A stretch of 42,017 nucleotides of DNA from Pseudocoprococcus catus (GTDB lineage: Bacteria > Bacillota > Clostridia > Lachnospirales > Lachnospiraceae), in the NCBI RefSeq assembly GCF_019734885.1, contig NZ_JAAXCM010000026.1:1-42017 (forward strand), in the 5' to 3' direction. A program made the position numbers and the translations under genes. The first letter of the stretch is position 1. Each line of letters begins with the position of its first letter. The notes beneath the pieces are model-generated. The model was not told the origin of the DNA, did no database searches, and saw nothing but the letters and a program-made list of their open reading frames with translations. Below, piece by piece: positions 1-8,048 of the stretch.

Positions 1-141
1 GCTAGCTGTTATCTCTTCCCGTTTTACTTTGGTTTGTGTTCTTAAAAATTCTTTTTAGGAATTTTCGGGATTGTTTTATTATTAAACTGTCAATGTTCGT
101 TCTCACTCAGTCAACCAGTTCTCCTTTGGAAAATACCAAAC

Positions 142-229
142 GGAGAAGGAGGGATTTGAACCCTCGCGCCGCTATTAACGACCTACTCCCTTTCCAGGGG
201 AGCCCCTTCAGCCTCTTGGGTACTTCTCC
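142..229 (-). tRNA. tRNA-Ser (GGA anticodon)
   Basis: Read on the minus strand this 88-nt segment folds as a class II tRNA. The acceptor arms GGAGAAG and CTTCTCC pair, the anticodon stem CTCCC/GGGAG encloses the loop CTGGAAA with anticodon GGA, a long variable arm typical of serine tRNA follows, and the T-arm carries GGTTCAAATCC. CCA is not encoded. It lies 51 nt downstream of a second tRNA-Ser and is probably co-transcribed with it. Confidence 0.96.
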
Positions 230-280
230 AAACAAGCTGACTTACAAGCGATATTTAATTAGTATCCAAGCGGATACAGC

Positions 281-365
281 GGAGAAGGTGGGATTCGAAC
301 CCACGGCCCCTTGCGGAGTCACTGGTTTTCAAGACCAGCTCCTTAAACCACTCGGACACTTCTCC
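281..365 (-). tRNA. tRNA-Ser (TGA anticodon)
   Basis: The minus strand holds an 85-nt class II tRNA: acceptor GGAGAAG/CTTCTCC, anticodon stem CTGGT/ACCAG around the loop CTTGAAA (anticodon TGA), a long variable arm, and T-arm GGTTCGAATCC. It reads UCA and other UCN codons, complementing the GGA isoacceptor next to it. A consensus promoter lies about 45 nt upstream. Confidence 0.96.
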
Positions 366-408
366 ATTGCGTTGTTCCTTTCATGGAAGGTCTCACGCGA
401 CAATAGAT

Positions 409-437
409 ATATTATCATCTCAAAAGCTAAATGTCAA
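409..437 (-). promoter_or_regulatory. Sigma-A promoter of the tRNA-Ser pair
   Basis: On the minus strand there is TTGACA, a 17-nt spacer and TAATAT. Transcription should start near 402, about 37 nt before the first tRNA-Ser. No gene other than the tRNAs lies downstream, so this is the likely promoter of both. Confidence 0.75.
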
Positions 438-474
438 CAACTAATTTTACTTTTTTTCAAAAAAATTACAACAA

Positions 475-1176
475 TTACAAATTATCCAAAAAAGCCTCTG
501 CAATCACCAGATCTTCCGGTGTTGTGATCTTGATATTGCGGTAATCTCCCTTTAATAGCCTGATCGGATGACTGGTATATTTTTCAACCACCATAGCATC
601 ATCTGTCATTGTGCCATCCATGGCCTCTTCCCGCTTCCTGTAAGCTTCCAATACCAGGGCATACGAAAAACTTTGCGGCGTCTGAATCTGCCACAATCTG
701 GAGCGATCCGGTGTATCAGCCACATAACCATTGTCATCCGCCACCTTAATTGTATCTTTTGCAGGCACAGCTGTAATGCAGGCTTTTGTTTCCTGCACAC
801 AGTTAATATTGGCATTAATCAATGTTCTTGAAATCAACGGTCTGGCTCCATCATGAATAAGGACGTAATCACACCCTGACAAAGCCTTTAAACCTTCATA
901 GACGGAATCATAGCGCTCCTTGCCGCCCGCTACAACATCACGCACCTTTTTGAAGCGATAAGCCTCCACAATCTCTTTGCGGCAGTAGTCAACTTCATCT
1001 GCTCCCGTCACAAGAATGACCTCGTCCACCTCAGAATCTTCAAATGCCTGAAGTGTATAGTAAATCACCGGACGGTCTTTAATCAGAAGATACTGTTTAT
1101 GCACAGCAGTTCCCATTCTTTTGCCGCTGCCTGCTGCAAGAACAACCGCTGCTGTTCTTTTTCCATCCGCTGTCAT
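475..1176 (-). CDS. ispD: 2-C-methyl-D-erythritol 4-phosphate cytidylyltransferase
   Basis: The 233-residue protein has the family's N-terminal CTP-binding signature (AAVVLAAGSGKRMG, residues 9-22), the conserved VLIHDGARPL segment near residue 107 and the late D-R-S-x-L-W-x-I-Q-T-P-Q motif. IspD transfers CMP to methylerythritol phosphate in the non-mevalonate isoprenoid route, in the cytosol. The length is normal. Its ATG overlaps the tsaD stop by one base (TAATG), so it is translationally coupled as the last gene of the t6A cluster. No other MEP-pathway gene is present in the window, so its position here probably reflects operon convenience and not a shared pathway. Confidence 0.96.
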   Translation of the reverse strand: MTADGKRTAAVVLAAGSGKRMGTAVHKQYLLIKDRPVIYYTLQAFEDSEVDEVILVTGADEVDYCRKEIVEAYRFKKVRDVVAGGKERYDSVYEGLKALSGCDYVLIHDGARPLISRTLINANINCVQETKACITAVPAKDTIKVADDNGYVADTPDRSRLWQIQTPQSFSYALVLEAYRKREEAMDGTMTDDAMVVEKYTSHPIRLLKGDYRNIKITTPEDLVIAEAFLDNL

Positions 1177-2201
1177 TATGCCTTCTCTCCAATCTTCAGA
1201 TTTGGTACGGCGTTTAAATCAAGCCCGGCTCTTTTGCCATTCAGAAAATCGTAGTAACCTGCCGCACCGATCATGGCTGCGTTATCTGTACATAATAATG
1301 GAGATGGTCGGTAGAATTTGATATTGCGTCTGCTGCAGGCCTCTTCCATTGCACCGCGGAGTGCGCTATTGGATGCAACACCTCCGGCAAGAGCAACTTT
1401 CTTTATATTGTATTCCTTTGCAGCCTTCATTGTATGTTCAACAATAACATCAACAATCGCTTTCTGGAAAGAGGCTGCCACGTCCGCTCTGTTGACTTCT
1501 ATATTCTTCATATGACACTCGTTCAGATAATTCAGAACAGCTGATTTGACGCCGCTGAAACTAAAATCCAAAGGTGCTCCCTGAATATGTGCTTTCGGGA
1601 ATGTAATCGCATCACCGTTGCCTTCTTTTGCCAGCTTATCCACCTTCGGTCCGCCAGGATATCCCAGACCAATGGCTCTCGCTACTTTGTCAAAAGCTTC
1701 TCCCGCAGCATCATCATGAGTCCTGCCAATAATTTCATACTGCCCATAATCTTTGACCAGGACAAGATGTGTATGCCCCCCGGATACCACCATACATAAA
1801 AAAGGTGGTTCGAGATCTTTGTTTTCAATATAGTTGGCAGAAATATGTCCCTCGATATGGTGAACCGGCACTAATGGTTTACCTGATGCATAACTGATTG
1901 CCTTGGCTTCTGCCACACCTACCAATAAAGCGCCCACAAGTCCCGGTCCATAAGTAACAGCAATGGCATCAATATCATCCAGTGTCACTTTTGCCTCTTC
2001 CAAAGCTGCGGTAATAACCGGATTGATTTTCTCGATATGTTTTCTTGATGCAATTTCAGGTACAACGCCACCGTATAATTTGTGCAGCTCGATCTGGGAA
2101 TAAATAATATTTGACAACACATCACGGCCATTTTTTACAACTGCAGCTGCAGTTTCATCACATGAACTTTCAATGGCCAAAATTAAAACATCTTTATCCA
2201 T
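1176..2201 (-). CDS. tsaD: tRNA t6A37 threonylcarbamoyltransferase TsaD
   Basis: TsaD, a 341-residue ASKHA-fold protein of typical length, transfers the threonylcarbamoyl group from its AMP adduct to A37 of tRNAs that read ANN codons. It works with TsaB and TsaE. Visible signatures are [11 protein letters not shown] at residues 6-16, the metal-binding HIEGH near residue 115, and [13 protein letters not shown] in the C-terminal half. The start is set by GAGGAG upstream of ATG. The gene sits two bases after the rnz stop and overlaps ispD by one base. tsaE and tsaB lie upstream on the same strand; the fourth t6A gene, tsaC, is not in the window. Confidence 0.97.
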   Translation of the reverse strand: MDKDVLILAIESSCDETAAAVVKNGRDVLSNIIYSQIELHKLYGGVVPEIASRKHIEKINPVITAALEEAKVTLDDIDAIAVTYGPGLVGALLVGVAEAKAISYASGKPLVPVHHIEGHISANYIENKDLEPPFLCMVVSGGHTHLVLVKDYGQYEIIGRTHDDAAGEAFDKVARAIGLGYPGGPKVDKLAKEGNGDAITFPKAHIQGAPLDFSFSGVKSAVLNYLNECHMKNIEVNRADVAASFQKAIVDVIVEHTMKAAKEYNIKKVALAGGVASNSALRGAMEEACSRRNIKFYRPSPLLCTDNAAMIGAAGYYDFLNGKRAGLDLNAVPNLKIGEKA

Positions 2202-2203
2202 TT

Positions 2204-3115
2204 TTATGACTCCTCAAAATTCAGTTCCAGCGACTTCTTATCCTTGCCCGGATAAGAATTCTGGAAAATCTGACGTACATCTTCAATATACTGCTCCGGT
2301 CTGTTCAATGCCGGACTGTAATGGGTCAGCCAGAGTTCTTTGACGCCGGCCTGCTTTGCCAGTCTTCCGGCTTCCTCAAAAGTCATATGCTTATATTTGA
2401 CCGCATTATTGACATCACCTTTTTCACCATACATACCTTCACAGATAAAAAGATCCGAATCCTTGGCATTTCTGACAATGCTGTCCGTCGGTCTGGTATC
2501 TGTTGTATAGGTCACTTTCAGTCCTTTTCTTGCCGGCCCCAGAACAAGTTCCGGAAAGTACACACGTCCGTCCGACTCTATTGTCTCACCCTTCTGCAGC
2601 CTGCTCCAGAACCGCATCGGAACGTCATTTTGTTTCGCCTTGTCAACCTCAAACATACCTGCACGCTCAATAGATATACTATATCCATAGCATGTGACGC
2701 GGTGGTTAACTTTAAATGCATCTATCACATATCCGCGAAGACGGATCTGCTGCTGCGGCTCCGTCAACTCGATAAACTTAATTTCAAATGGCAATTCCGG
2801 AGCGATCACTCTCAGTGCTTTTACAACACGCTCCAGACCTTTTGGCCCGATCATGGTCAACGGTTCTGTTCTGTCAGAATTACTCATAGCCAGCAGGATA
2901 CCCGGCAGGCCGCTGATATGGTCTCCGTGGAAATGGGTAATGCAGATAATATCAATCGGTCTGAAGCTCCATCCCTTTTCTCTAATAGCAATCTGTGTAC
3001 CTTCCCCGCAATCAATTAATAAACTGCTGCCATTGTAGCGCAGCATCAACGATGTCAGCCACCGGTACGGCAGCGGCATCATTCCTCCTGTTCCAAGCAA
3101 ACATAAATCCAGCAT
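2204..3115 (-). CDS. rnz: Ribonuclease Z (tRNA 3' endonuclease)
   Basis: This 303-residue metallo-beta-lactamase-fold nuclease carries the zinc motif THFHGDH about 60 residues from the start, followed by later conserved histidines ([14 protein letters not shown] and LTHYSPA). RNase Z removes the 3' trailer of tRNA precursors that lack an encoded CCA; the tRNA genes in this window do lack CCA. The ATG at 3115 was preferred over a longer in-frame start at 3163 because AGAGGA lies five bases upstream and the homology ([11 protein letters not shown]) begins there. It is embedded in the t6A modification cluster. Confidence 0.94.
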   Translation of the reverse strand: MLDLCLLGTGGMMPLPYRWLTSLMLRYNGSSLLIDCGEGTQIAIREKGWSFRPIDIICITHFHGDHISGLPGILLAMSNSDRTEPLTMIGPKGLERVVKALRVIAPELPFEIKFIELTEPQQQIRLRGYVIDAFKVNHRVTCYGYSISIERAGMFEVDKAKQNDVPMRFWSRLQKGETIESDGRVYFPELVLGPARKGLKVTYTTDTRPTDSIVRNAKDSDLFICEGMYGEKGDVNNAVKYKHMTFEEAGRLAKQAGVKELWLTHYSPALNRPEQYIEDVRQIFQNSYPGKDKKSLELNFEES

Positions 3116-3172
3116 ATCATTCCTCTTTCTATCTATCACCCTCCGCCAAGGGCTCCGGCACAATGTCTATTT

Positions 3173-3415
3173 TTACATCAATTCCGTCTGTTCTGCCACA
3201 TCTGGCGGATAAAGCCATGACTGTATCATTTTTTCATAGCATTTTTCACATATATGAAAATGGTGGATACAGCCATCCCACTTTGAAAAATATCCCCATG
3301 CCTTGCGCACATCCAGAAAAGCCGCCCTGTCACTCTCGTCAACAGCTGCAATCTGCTCTCCGCAGCAATTACATACGAATACTTCTTTTTTAATTATCTC
3401 ATCGTATTTTTTCAT
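3173..3415 (-). CDS. Small zinc-ribbon-like protein of unknown function
   Basis: I do not recognise this 80-residue protein. It has a Cys cluster (VCNCCGEQI, residues 8-16) and a second H-x-C-x-x-C set (HFHICEKC) about 35 residues later, which together could bind one zinc ion in a treble-clef or ribbon fold. There is no signal peptide or membrane segment. The ATG at 3415 follows GGGGAGG with five bases between; a longer in-frame start at 3457 has no such site. It sits between rimI and rnz on the same strand, so it is probably expressed with the tRNA-modification genes, but no function follows from that alone. Confidence 0.75.
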   Translation of the reverse strand: MKKYDEIIKKEVFVCNCCGEQIAAVDESDRAAFLDVRKAWGYFSKWDGCIHHFHICEKCYEKMIQSWLYPPDVAEQTELM

Positions 3416-3480
3416 AGAAGCCTCCCCTGTTTTCCCAATAATGATCTTTGTCGACAAGGTCTATTATACAAAAATACGTT

Positions 3481-3933
3481 TCATTCGTCACCGGCAATAC
3501 TTTCCATCTGCATGATCAGGGCATTTTCCCTCGGGCAATCATAAAAATTTTTGCGGATACCGATGCTTTTAAATCCAAGTTTCTCATAACAGTGCTGTGC
3601 CGATAAATTGCTTTCCCGCACTTCAAGAATAAAAAAGTGAACACCCTTTTTCTTTTCTTCCTCAATCAGTGTCCGAACCATTCCAGCTCCGACTCCCTGA
3701 TTCTGATCTTTTTTCCTGATGGCAACATTGACAATTTCCGCTTCATCCAGTGCTCTGTAAGCCCCACAGTAGCCAATAATCTCTTCCTGCTCACTGACAG
3801 TAACAACAAAATCCGCCTCTTTTTGATCCAACGTATCCCGAAAAGCATTTTCCGTCCACGGATCACTAAAAAGACTTTCCTCAATCATCACTACCTGCGG
3901 CAGATCCCTGAGCTCCATTTTTCTTATGATCAT
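3481..3933 (-). CDS. rimI: Ribosomal protein S18-alanine N-acetyltransferase
   Basis: A 150-residue GNAT acetyltransferase. The acetyl-CoA loop is K-K-D-Q-N-Q-G-V-G-A-G-M near residue 77, and the RimI signature NLSAQHCYEKLGFKSIGIRKNFY closes the fold. RimI acetylates the N-terminal alanine of ribosomal protein S18 and sometimes other proteins. Its ATG overlaps the tsaB stop (ATGA). The tsaE-tsaB-rimI order is common in Firmicutes and supports the name over a generic GNAT call. Confidence 0.92.
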   Translation of the reverse strand: MIIRKMELRDLPQVVMIEESLFSDPWTENAFRDTLDQKEADFVVTVSEQEEIIGYCGAYRALDEAEIVNVAIRKKDQNQGVGAGMVRTLIEEEKKKGVHFFILEVRESNLSAQHCYEKLGFKSIGIRKNFYDCPRENALIMQMESIAGDE

Positions 3934-4643
3934 ACCTTTTCCTGCCCTTTTTTGGCAGCCAGTTCCCTTTCTGCCTGCGAAAGGCGGAGATAATCCGGCT
4001 GATGATCCGCTGCTGATTCATATCTGCCTTCATGATAATATTGAAGCGCCAGTGCACCAAGGGCACCTGCTCTCTGCTGACTCAGATGAATCGGTGCATA
4101 GCTGTGCGGTACCTGAATATGTTCTTCTATATAAGCTTTAAATCCCGGCACCCCGTCTCCCAGAAAGATCACCTTGCGTCCCAGCTGATTGATCTCATCA
4201 ACTATCTCACTGAGCATCACCGCTTTCTGGCCTGAAATGCACTTCATCTGATTATCCTCAAAAACATATAATCCTGTATACGTCTGATTTCTGCGGGCAT
4301 CCATCAGTGGGCACACCACTGCATCTGTTCCAAACAGATTATAAGCGATGGCATCCACCGTAGGCACGCTGATAATCGGAATATTTAATGCCAGGCCAAG
4401 TCCCTTGGCTGTTGCGGAGCCGATTCTTAAGCCGGTAAAAGAACCCGGGCCACCGGAAACCGCAATGGCATCCATCTCCCGAATCGGCATACCGATCATC
4501 TTCAATAATGTGTCCATCATAGGCAATAATGTCTGCGAATGGGTCTTTTTAAAATTTGTTGTATATTCCCCCACCAGTTTTTCTTCGGTTACCACTGCAA
4601 CTGAAGCCACCATGCCGGAGCTCTCCAATACTAATATCTTCAC
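3930..4643 (-). CDS. tsaB: tRNA t6A biosynthesis protein TsaB
   Basis: The 237-residue protein is a degenerate ASKHA-fold partner of TsaD. It begins MKILVLESSG and has the family signature AVSGGPGSFTGLRIG around residues 62-76. TsaB has no transferase activity of its own; it forms the scaffold dimer with TsaD to which TsaE binds. The start codon is GTG at 4643, four bases overlapping the tsaE stop (GTGA), and the gene in turn overlaps rimI by four bases, so tsaE, tsaB and rimI are tightly coupled. Confidence 0.95.
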   Translation of the reverse strand: MKILVLESSGMVASVAVVTEEKLVGEYTTNFKKTHSQTLLPMMDTLLKMIGMPIREMDAIAVSGGPGSFTGLRIGSATAKGLGLALNIPIISVPTVDAIAYNLFGTDAVVCPLMDARRNQTYTGLYVFEDNQMKCISGQKAVMLSEIVDEINQLGRKVIFLGDGVPGFKAYIEEHIQVPHSYAPIHLSQQRAGALGALALQYYHEGRYESAADHQPDYLRLSQAERELAAKKGQEKV

Positions 4644-5077
4644 AGCAATTCTCCTTCCGCCTCGATTGTAATCATTCGATAATCAAAACCTTTTTCAAGT
4701 ACCTTTTCTATCTTCACTGTCCGGTAATGGGGCGGAAGAATTTCTTCGATCAGATTGGCCCATTCGATCAGGCAGACGCCTTCACCGAAAATATACTCAT
4801 CAAATCCGATTTCTTCCATTTCTTCCACATCACCAATTCGATAAACATCAAAGTGATAAAACGGGATTCTCCCCTCATCATAAGTTTGAACAATCGTAAA
4901 TGTCGGACTACTGACCGGTTCTGCAATACCGAGTCCTGCTGCAAATCCCTGGGTAAACACGGTTTTGCCAACGCCAAGATCGCCAATCAGGCAGATAACA
5001 TCTCCTGCCTTGGCCTCCCTGCCCATCTGCTCACCTATTTTATATGTTTCTTCCGCACTAAATGTTTCTATCTTCAT
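4640..5077 (-). CDS. tsaE: tRNA t6A biosynthesis ATPase TsaE
   Basis: A P-loop ATPase of 145 residues with Walker A GDLGVGKT near residue 32 and the switch-like SPTFTIVQTY about 20 residues further. TsaE drives turnover of the TsaBD complex in t6A synthesis. ATG at 5077 was chosen because the homology starts at MKIETFSAEET and a GAGAGAG stretch precedes it; a TTG at 5113 would add 12 residues with no visible ribosome site. It is the first of three overlapping genes (tsaE-tsaB-rimI). Confidence 0.94.
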   Translation of the reverse strand: MKIETFSAEETYKIGEQMGREAKAGDVICLIGDLGVGKTVFTQGFAAGLGIAEPVSSPTFTIVQTYDEGRIPFYHFDVYRIGDVEEMEEIGFDEYIFGEGVCLIEWANLIEEILPPHYRTVKIEKVLEKGFDYRMITIEAEGELL

Positions 5078-5113
5078 AATCTGACTCTCTCGATTTTTAA
5101 TTGTCCTGAGCAA

Positions 5114-5614
5114 TTATTTCACTTTTATTTTTCCTGCATCAATATGTTTCTTTAAGAAAGCTGTCACAGCGTCATACTGCACCCCCAGCTGGTCCTTCGG
5201 CCAGATATAAGCACGAGCTGCGGTCATATAAACCACCAGTTCCCGGCCGTTATCTTTGACTTTAATGATCTGGTTCCATTCAATATCCGCCTTTTCTTCT
5301 CCAAGGCATACTGAAAGGTGCTCATCTGACAAAATATATTCCAGACCGCCGCCCAGAGATTTGTTCCTCTGGATCTGTGCCTTTGCCTTTGTCCTCAGCA
5401 TCAGTGGATTAATAACGGTAAACAGCACTGCAATGATAAAATAAAGCATCTTGGCAGTTGCATCTGTCACATTCCATCGGGTAATCAGCAATACAAGTGA
5501 ACCAAGGCTGAGCACCAGGCCTATGATACCTGCAGGCTTGCTGTAATAATGATGCATCATAAAATAGTAAAGATCATTCACTTTTAATGTAATCTTAAAT
5601 TTAATCTCGTCCAT
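5114..5614 (-). CDS. YcxB-like membrane protein
   Basis: The 166-residue protein has a short cytoplasmic N-terminus, two hydrophobic helices (about residues 28-46 and 55-75), then a soluble domain with a basic start (LRTKAKAQIQRNKSLGGG) and the pattern LSDEHLSVCLGEEKADIEWNQIIKVKDN, which resembles the C-terminal domain of the YcxB family. The function of that family is not established. AAGGAGG stands in front of the ATG. It lies between tex and tsaE on the same strand and may share their transcript. Confidence 0.72.
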   Translation of the reverse strand: MDEIKFKITLKVNDLYYFMMHHYYSKPAGIIGLVLSLGSLVLLITRWNVTDATAKMLYFIIAVLFTVINPLMLRTKAKAQIQRNKSLGGGLEYILSDEHLSVCLGEEKADIEWNQIIKVKDNGRELVVYMTAARAYIWPKDQLGVQYDAVTAFLKKHIDAGKIKVK

Positions 5615-5647
5615 TTTGCCTCCTTGTATCTAATCTATAATAGTATA

Positions 5648-7789
5648 TTAATCAAGAATCATTGTCAACTGAATACGTTTCTTCGCCAGGTCAACAGACA
5701 TCACTTTGACTTCCACCACATCACCGACACTGACCATTTCCATTGGATGACGGACAAATTTTTTATTCGTCAGCTGTGAAATATGCACCAATCCGTCCTG
5801 GTGAACACCGATATCCACAAACACACCAAAATCAATGACATTTCTGACTGTGCCCTTTAAGATCATGCCCGGTTTCAAGTCTTTCATTTCAAGGACATCC
5901 GTGCGAAGTACCGGCTTCGGCATATCTTCTCGCGGATCCCTTCCCGGACGTCTCAGTTCATGGACAATATCATGCAGCGTAATCTCACCAATCGATAATT
6001 TTTCCGCCATCTTCGCATAATCTTCAATTCGGACAGGAATGCTTCCTTCACGAAGTTTTTCAGGTTCTATTCCCAGCTCTGACAGCAGTTTCTTAACAGC
6101 ATCATACGCTTCCGGATGAACGCCTGTATTGTCCAAAGGCTGACTGCCGTCGCTGATGCGCAGGAAACCTGCACACTGTTCATAAGCTTTCGGTCCCAGC
6201 TTCGACACTTTCAGCAATTGCTTTCTGTTGTCAAACCGACCATTTGCTTCCCTGTAAGCCACGATATTTTTGGCTACTGTTTTGCTGATGCCGGAAACAT
6301 ATTCAAGCAATGATGCAGAAGCCGTGTTTAAATCCACGCCGACTTTATTCACGCAGTCCTCAACGGTACCAGACAATACTTCTGACAGTTTCTTCTGGTT
6401 CATATCATGCTGATACTGTCCGACACCAATGGCTTTTGGATCAATCTTGACCAGTTCAGCCAATGGATCCTGCAATCGTCTTGCAATGGATGCCGCACTT
6501 CTCTGGCCGACATCAAAATTCGGAAATTCTTCCGTTGCCAGTTTGCTGGCGGAATAAACACTGGCACCTGCTTCATTAACGATCACATAGGCCACCTTCT
6601 CAGATATTTCTTTCAGAAACTCAACAATCACCTGCTCGGATTCTCTGGAAGCAGTTCCATTTCCAAGGGAAATCAAAGTAATCCCGTACTTCTTAACCAG
6701 CTTTTTCAGAACTTCTTTGGCCTGATCAATTTTTTTCTGCGGTTCTGTCGGATAGATCACAACTGTGTCCAAGACCTTTCCCGTTGGATCCACAACAGCC
6801 AGTTTACAGCCTGTTCGAAATGCCGGATCCCATCCAAGAACCGTCTGTCCTTTGATCGGAGGCTGCATCAACAGCTGATGCAGATTCTTTCCGAAAACAG
6901 TCATAGCCCCCTCTTCAGCCTTTTCTGTCAGTGCATTTCTTACTTCGCGCTCCACAGCAGGCGCGATCAGTCTGCGATAACTGTCCTCCGCTGCTGCTTC
7001 CAACATCGGTGTTGTATATGGATTTTTCTGATGGACAACCTGCCGTTTCAGCCATCCGATCAGAGATGCCTCTGGTGCTTCAATAGTAACGTTGATAATC
7101 TTTTCTTTTTCTGCTCTGTTGATAGCCAGAATTCTGTGTCCCACAATTTTTGACACAGGTTCCGAAAAATGATAATACATCTCATAAACAGATTTTGTCT
7201 GATCATCCTTTGCCTCCGACACAAGGCAGCCTTCTTTTTCAAACTGCTGACGGATCCACATGCGGTAGGCTGCTGTATCTGCAATATTCTCAGCCAGAAT
7301 ATCAGATGCACCTTCCACAGCTTCTTTGATATTGGCCACGCCCTTTTCTTCGGATACATAAACTGCTGCTTCTTCTTCAACGGAATGCTTGAGATTCTGT
7401 GCCATTACAGCTACCGCCAGTTTTTCCAGGCCTTTTTCTTTGGCGATCATGGCTCTGGTCCGGCGCTTTGGACGATATGGACGATATAAATCATCCACAA
7501 CTACCTGTGTCTGGGCCTCTTCAATCTGTTTCAGCAAAGCATCTGTCATCTTTCCCTGATCCCGGATCGTTGCGATCACCTGCTGTTTCTTGTCTTCAAG
7601 ATTTCTCAGATATACCAGACGTTCATATAGTTTTCTCAGTATTTCATCATTGAGTGCCCCTGTCTTTTCTTTACGATAACGGGCAATAAATGGAATGGTA
7701 TTGTCTTCATCTATCAACTGTACAGCCGCCGTCACCTGCCATTTCTCAACACCAAGTTCACTGCTCAGTTTTGCTTCAATATCTATCAT
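5648..7789 (-). CDS. tex: Tex-family RNA-binding S1 protein
   Basis: This 713-residue protein has the standard Tex layout: an N-terminal helical region with the IPFIARYRKEKTGALNDE signature, a YqgF/RNase H-like core (LGWDPAFRTGCKLAVVD), helix-hairpin-helix repeats (VDLNTASASLLEYVSGIS, then the NRKQLLKVSKLGPKAYEQ stretch), and a C-terminal S1 domain (GMILKGTVRNVIDFGVFVDIG). Tex proteins bind nucleic acid and are linked to transcription; their exact role is unclear. The start at 7789 follows AAGGAGAGAAGT; the in-frame start at 7882 has no such site and would add 31 unrelated residues. Confidence 0.93.
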   Translation of the reverse strand: MIDIEAKLSSELGVEKWQVTAAVQLIDEDNTIPFIARYRKEKTGALNDEILRKLYERLVYLRNLEDKKQQVIATIRDQGKMTDALLKQIEEAQTQVVVDDLYRPYRPKRRTRAMIAKEKGLEKLAVAVMAQNLKHSVEEEAAVYVSEEKGVANIKEAVEGASDILAENIADTAAYRMWIRQQFEKEGCLVSEAKDDQTKSVYEMYYHFSEPVSKIVGHRILAINRAEKEKIINVTIEAPEASLIGWLKRQVVHQKNPYTTPMLEAAAEDSYRRLIAPAVEREVRNALTEKAEEGAMTVFGKNLHQLLMQPPIKGQTVLGWDPAFRTGCKLAVVDPTGKVLDTVVIYPTEPQKKIDQAKEVLKKLVKKYGITLISLGNGTASRESEQVIVEFLKEISEKVAYVIVNEAGASVYSASKLATEEFPNFDVGQRSAASIARRLQDPLAELVKIDPKAIGVGQYQHDMNQKKLSEVLSGTVEDCVNKVGVDLNTASASLLEYVSGISKTVAKNIVAYREANGRFDNRKQLLKVSKLGPKAYEQCAGFLRISDGSQPLDNTGVHPEAYDAVKKLLSELGIEPEKLREGSIPVRIEDYAKMAEKLSIGEITLHDIVHELRRPGRDPREDMPKPVLRTDVLEMKDLKPGMILKGTVRNVIDFGVFVDIGVHQDGLVHISQLTNKKFVRHPMEMVSVGDVVEVKVMSVDLAKKRIQLTMILD

Positions 7790-7838
7790 ACTTCTCTCCT
7801 TATTGATTGTTATATTTGATTTGAAAAGAGATGCAACA

Positions 7839-7875
7839 GGGCTGCAGCAAAATAATATTATTCTTGCCGCAGCCC
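7839..7875 (-). terminator. Hairpin between hom and tex, possible weak terminator
   Basis: The arms GGGCTGC and GCAGCCC (7839-7845 and 7869-7875) pair, and further pairing inside (GGCAA with TTGCT) extends the stem. On the minus strand no clear run of U follows, so termination would be inefficient. It could be the original end of the hom transcript, now separated from hom by the inserted palindrome at 7899-8040. Confidence 0.35.
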
Positions 7876-7890
7876 CGATCACTTTTATTT

Positions 7891-8048
7891 ATTATTTGGT
7901 AACTGTTCAGAGCCAAGCAAAATTTCAAAAAACAGGTATAAAATGCTTACATTTTTAAGACTGTTTTTGAAATTTTATTTGGCGGATACGCCACACCGAC
8001 GAAATGCGTAGCATTTTGGAGGTTGGCTCTGAACAGTTACATTATTTG
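7891..8048. mobile_element. MITE-like palindromic element with 8-bp target duplication
   Basis: The element spans 7899-8040 (142 bp). Its ends are perfect 18-bp inverted repeats, GTAACTGTTCAGAGCCAA. Inside them a second pair, based on AAATTTCAAAAA and CAG, and small palindromes (GGCGGATACGCC, AAATGCGTAGCATTT, AAAATGCTTACATTTT) make the whole transcript foldable. The 8-bp direct repeat ATTATTTG stands exactly at both borders (7891-7898 and 8041-8048), as expected for a transposed element. It has no room for a transposase and would depend on one supplied in trans. The right copy of the target repeat touches the hom stop codon. Confidence 0.85.

Noticed and set aside
44-66. Possible terminator for the tRNA-Ser pair (AAAATTC/GAATTTT)
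   Set aside because: Seven A/T-rich pairs only, which occur often by chance in this AT-rich DNA.
36-527. 163-codon open frame on the plus strand across the tRNA-Ser genes
   Set aside because: It runs through two tRNAs on the other strand and has no ribosome site.
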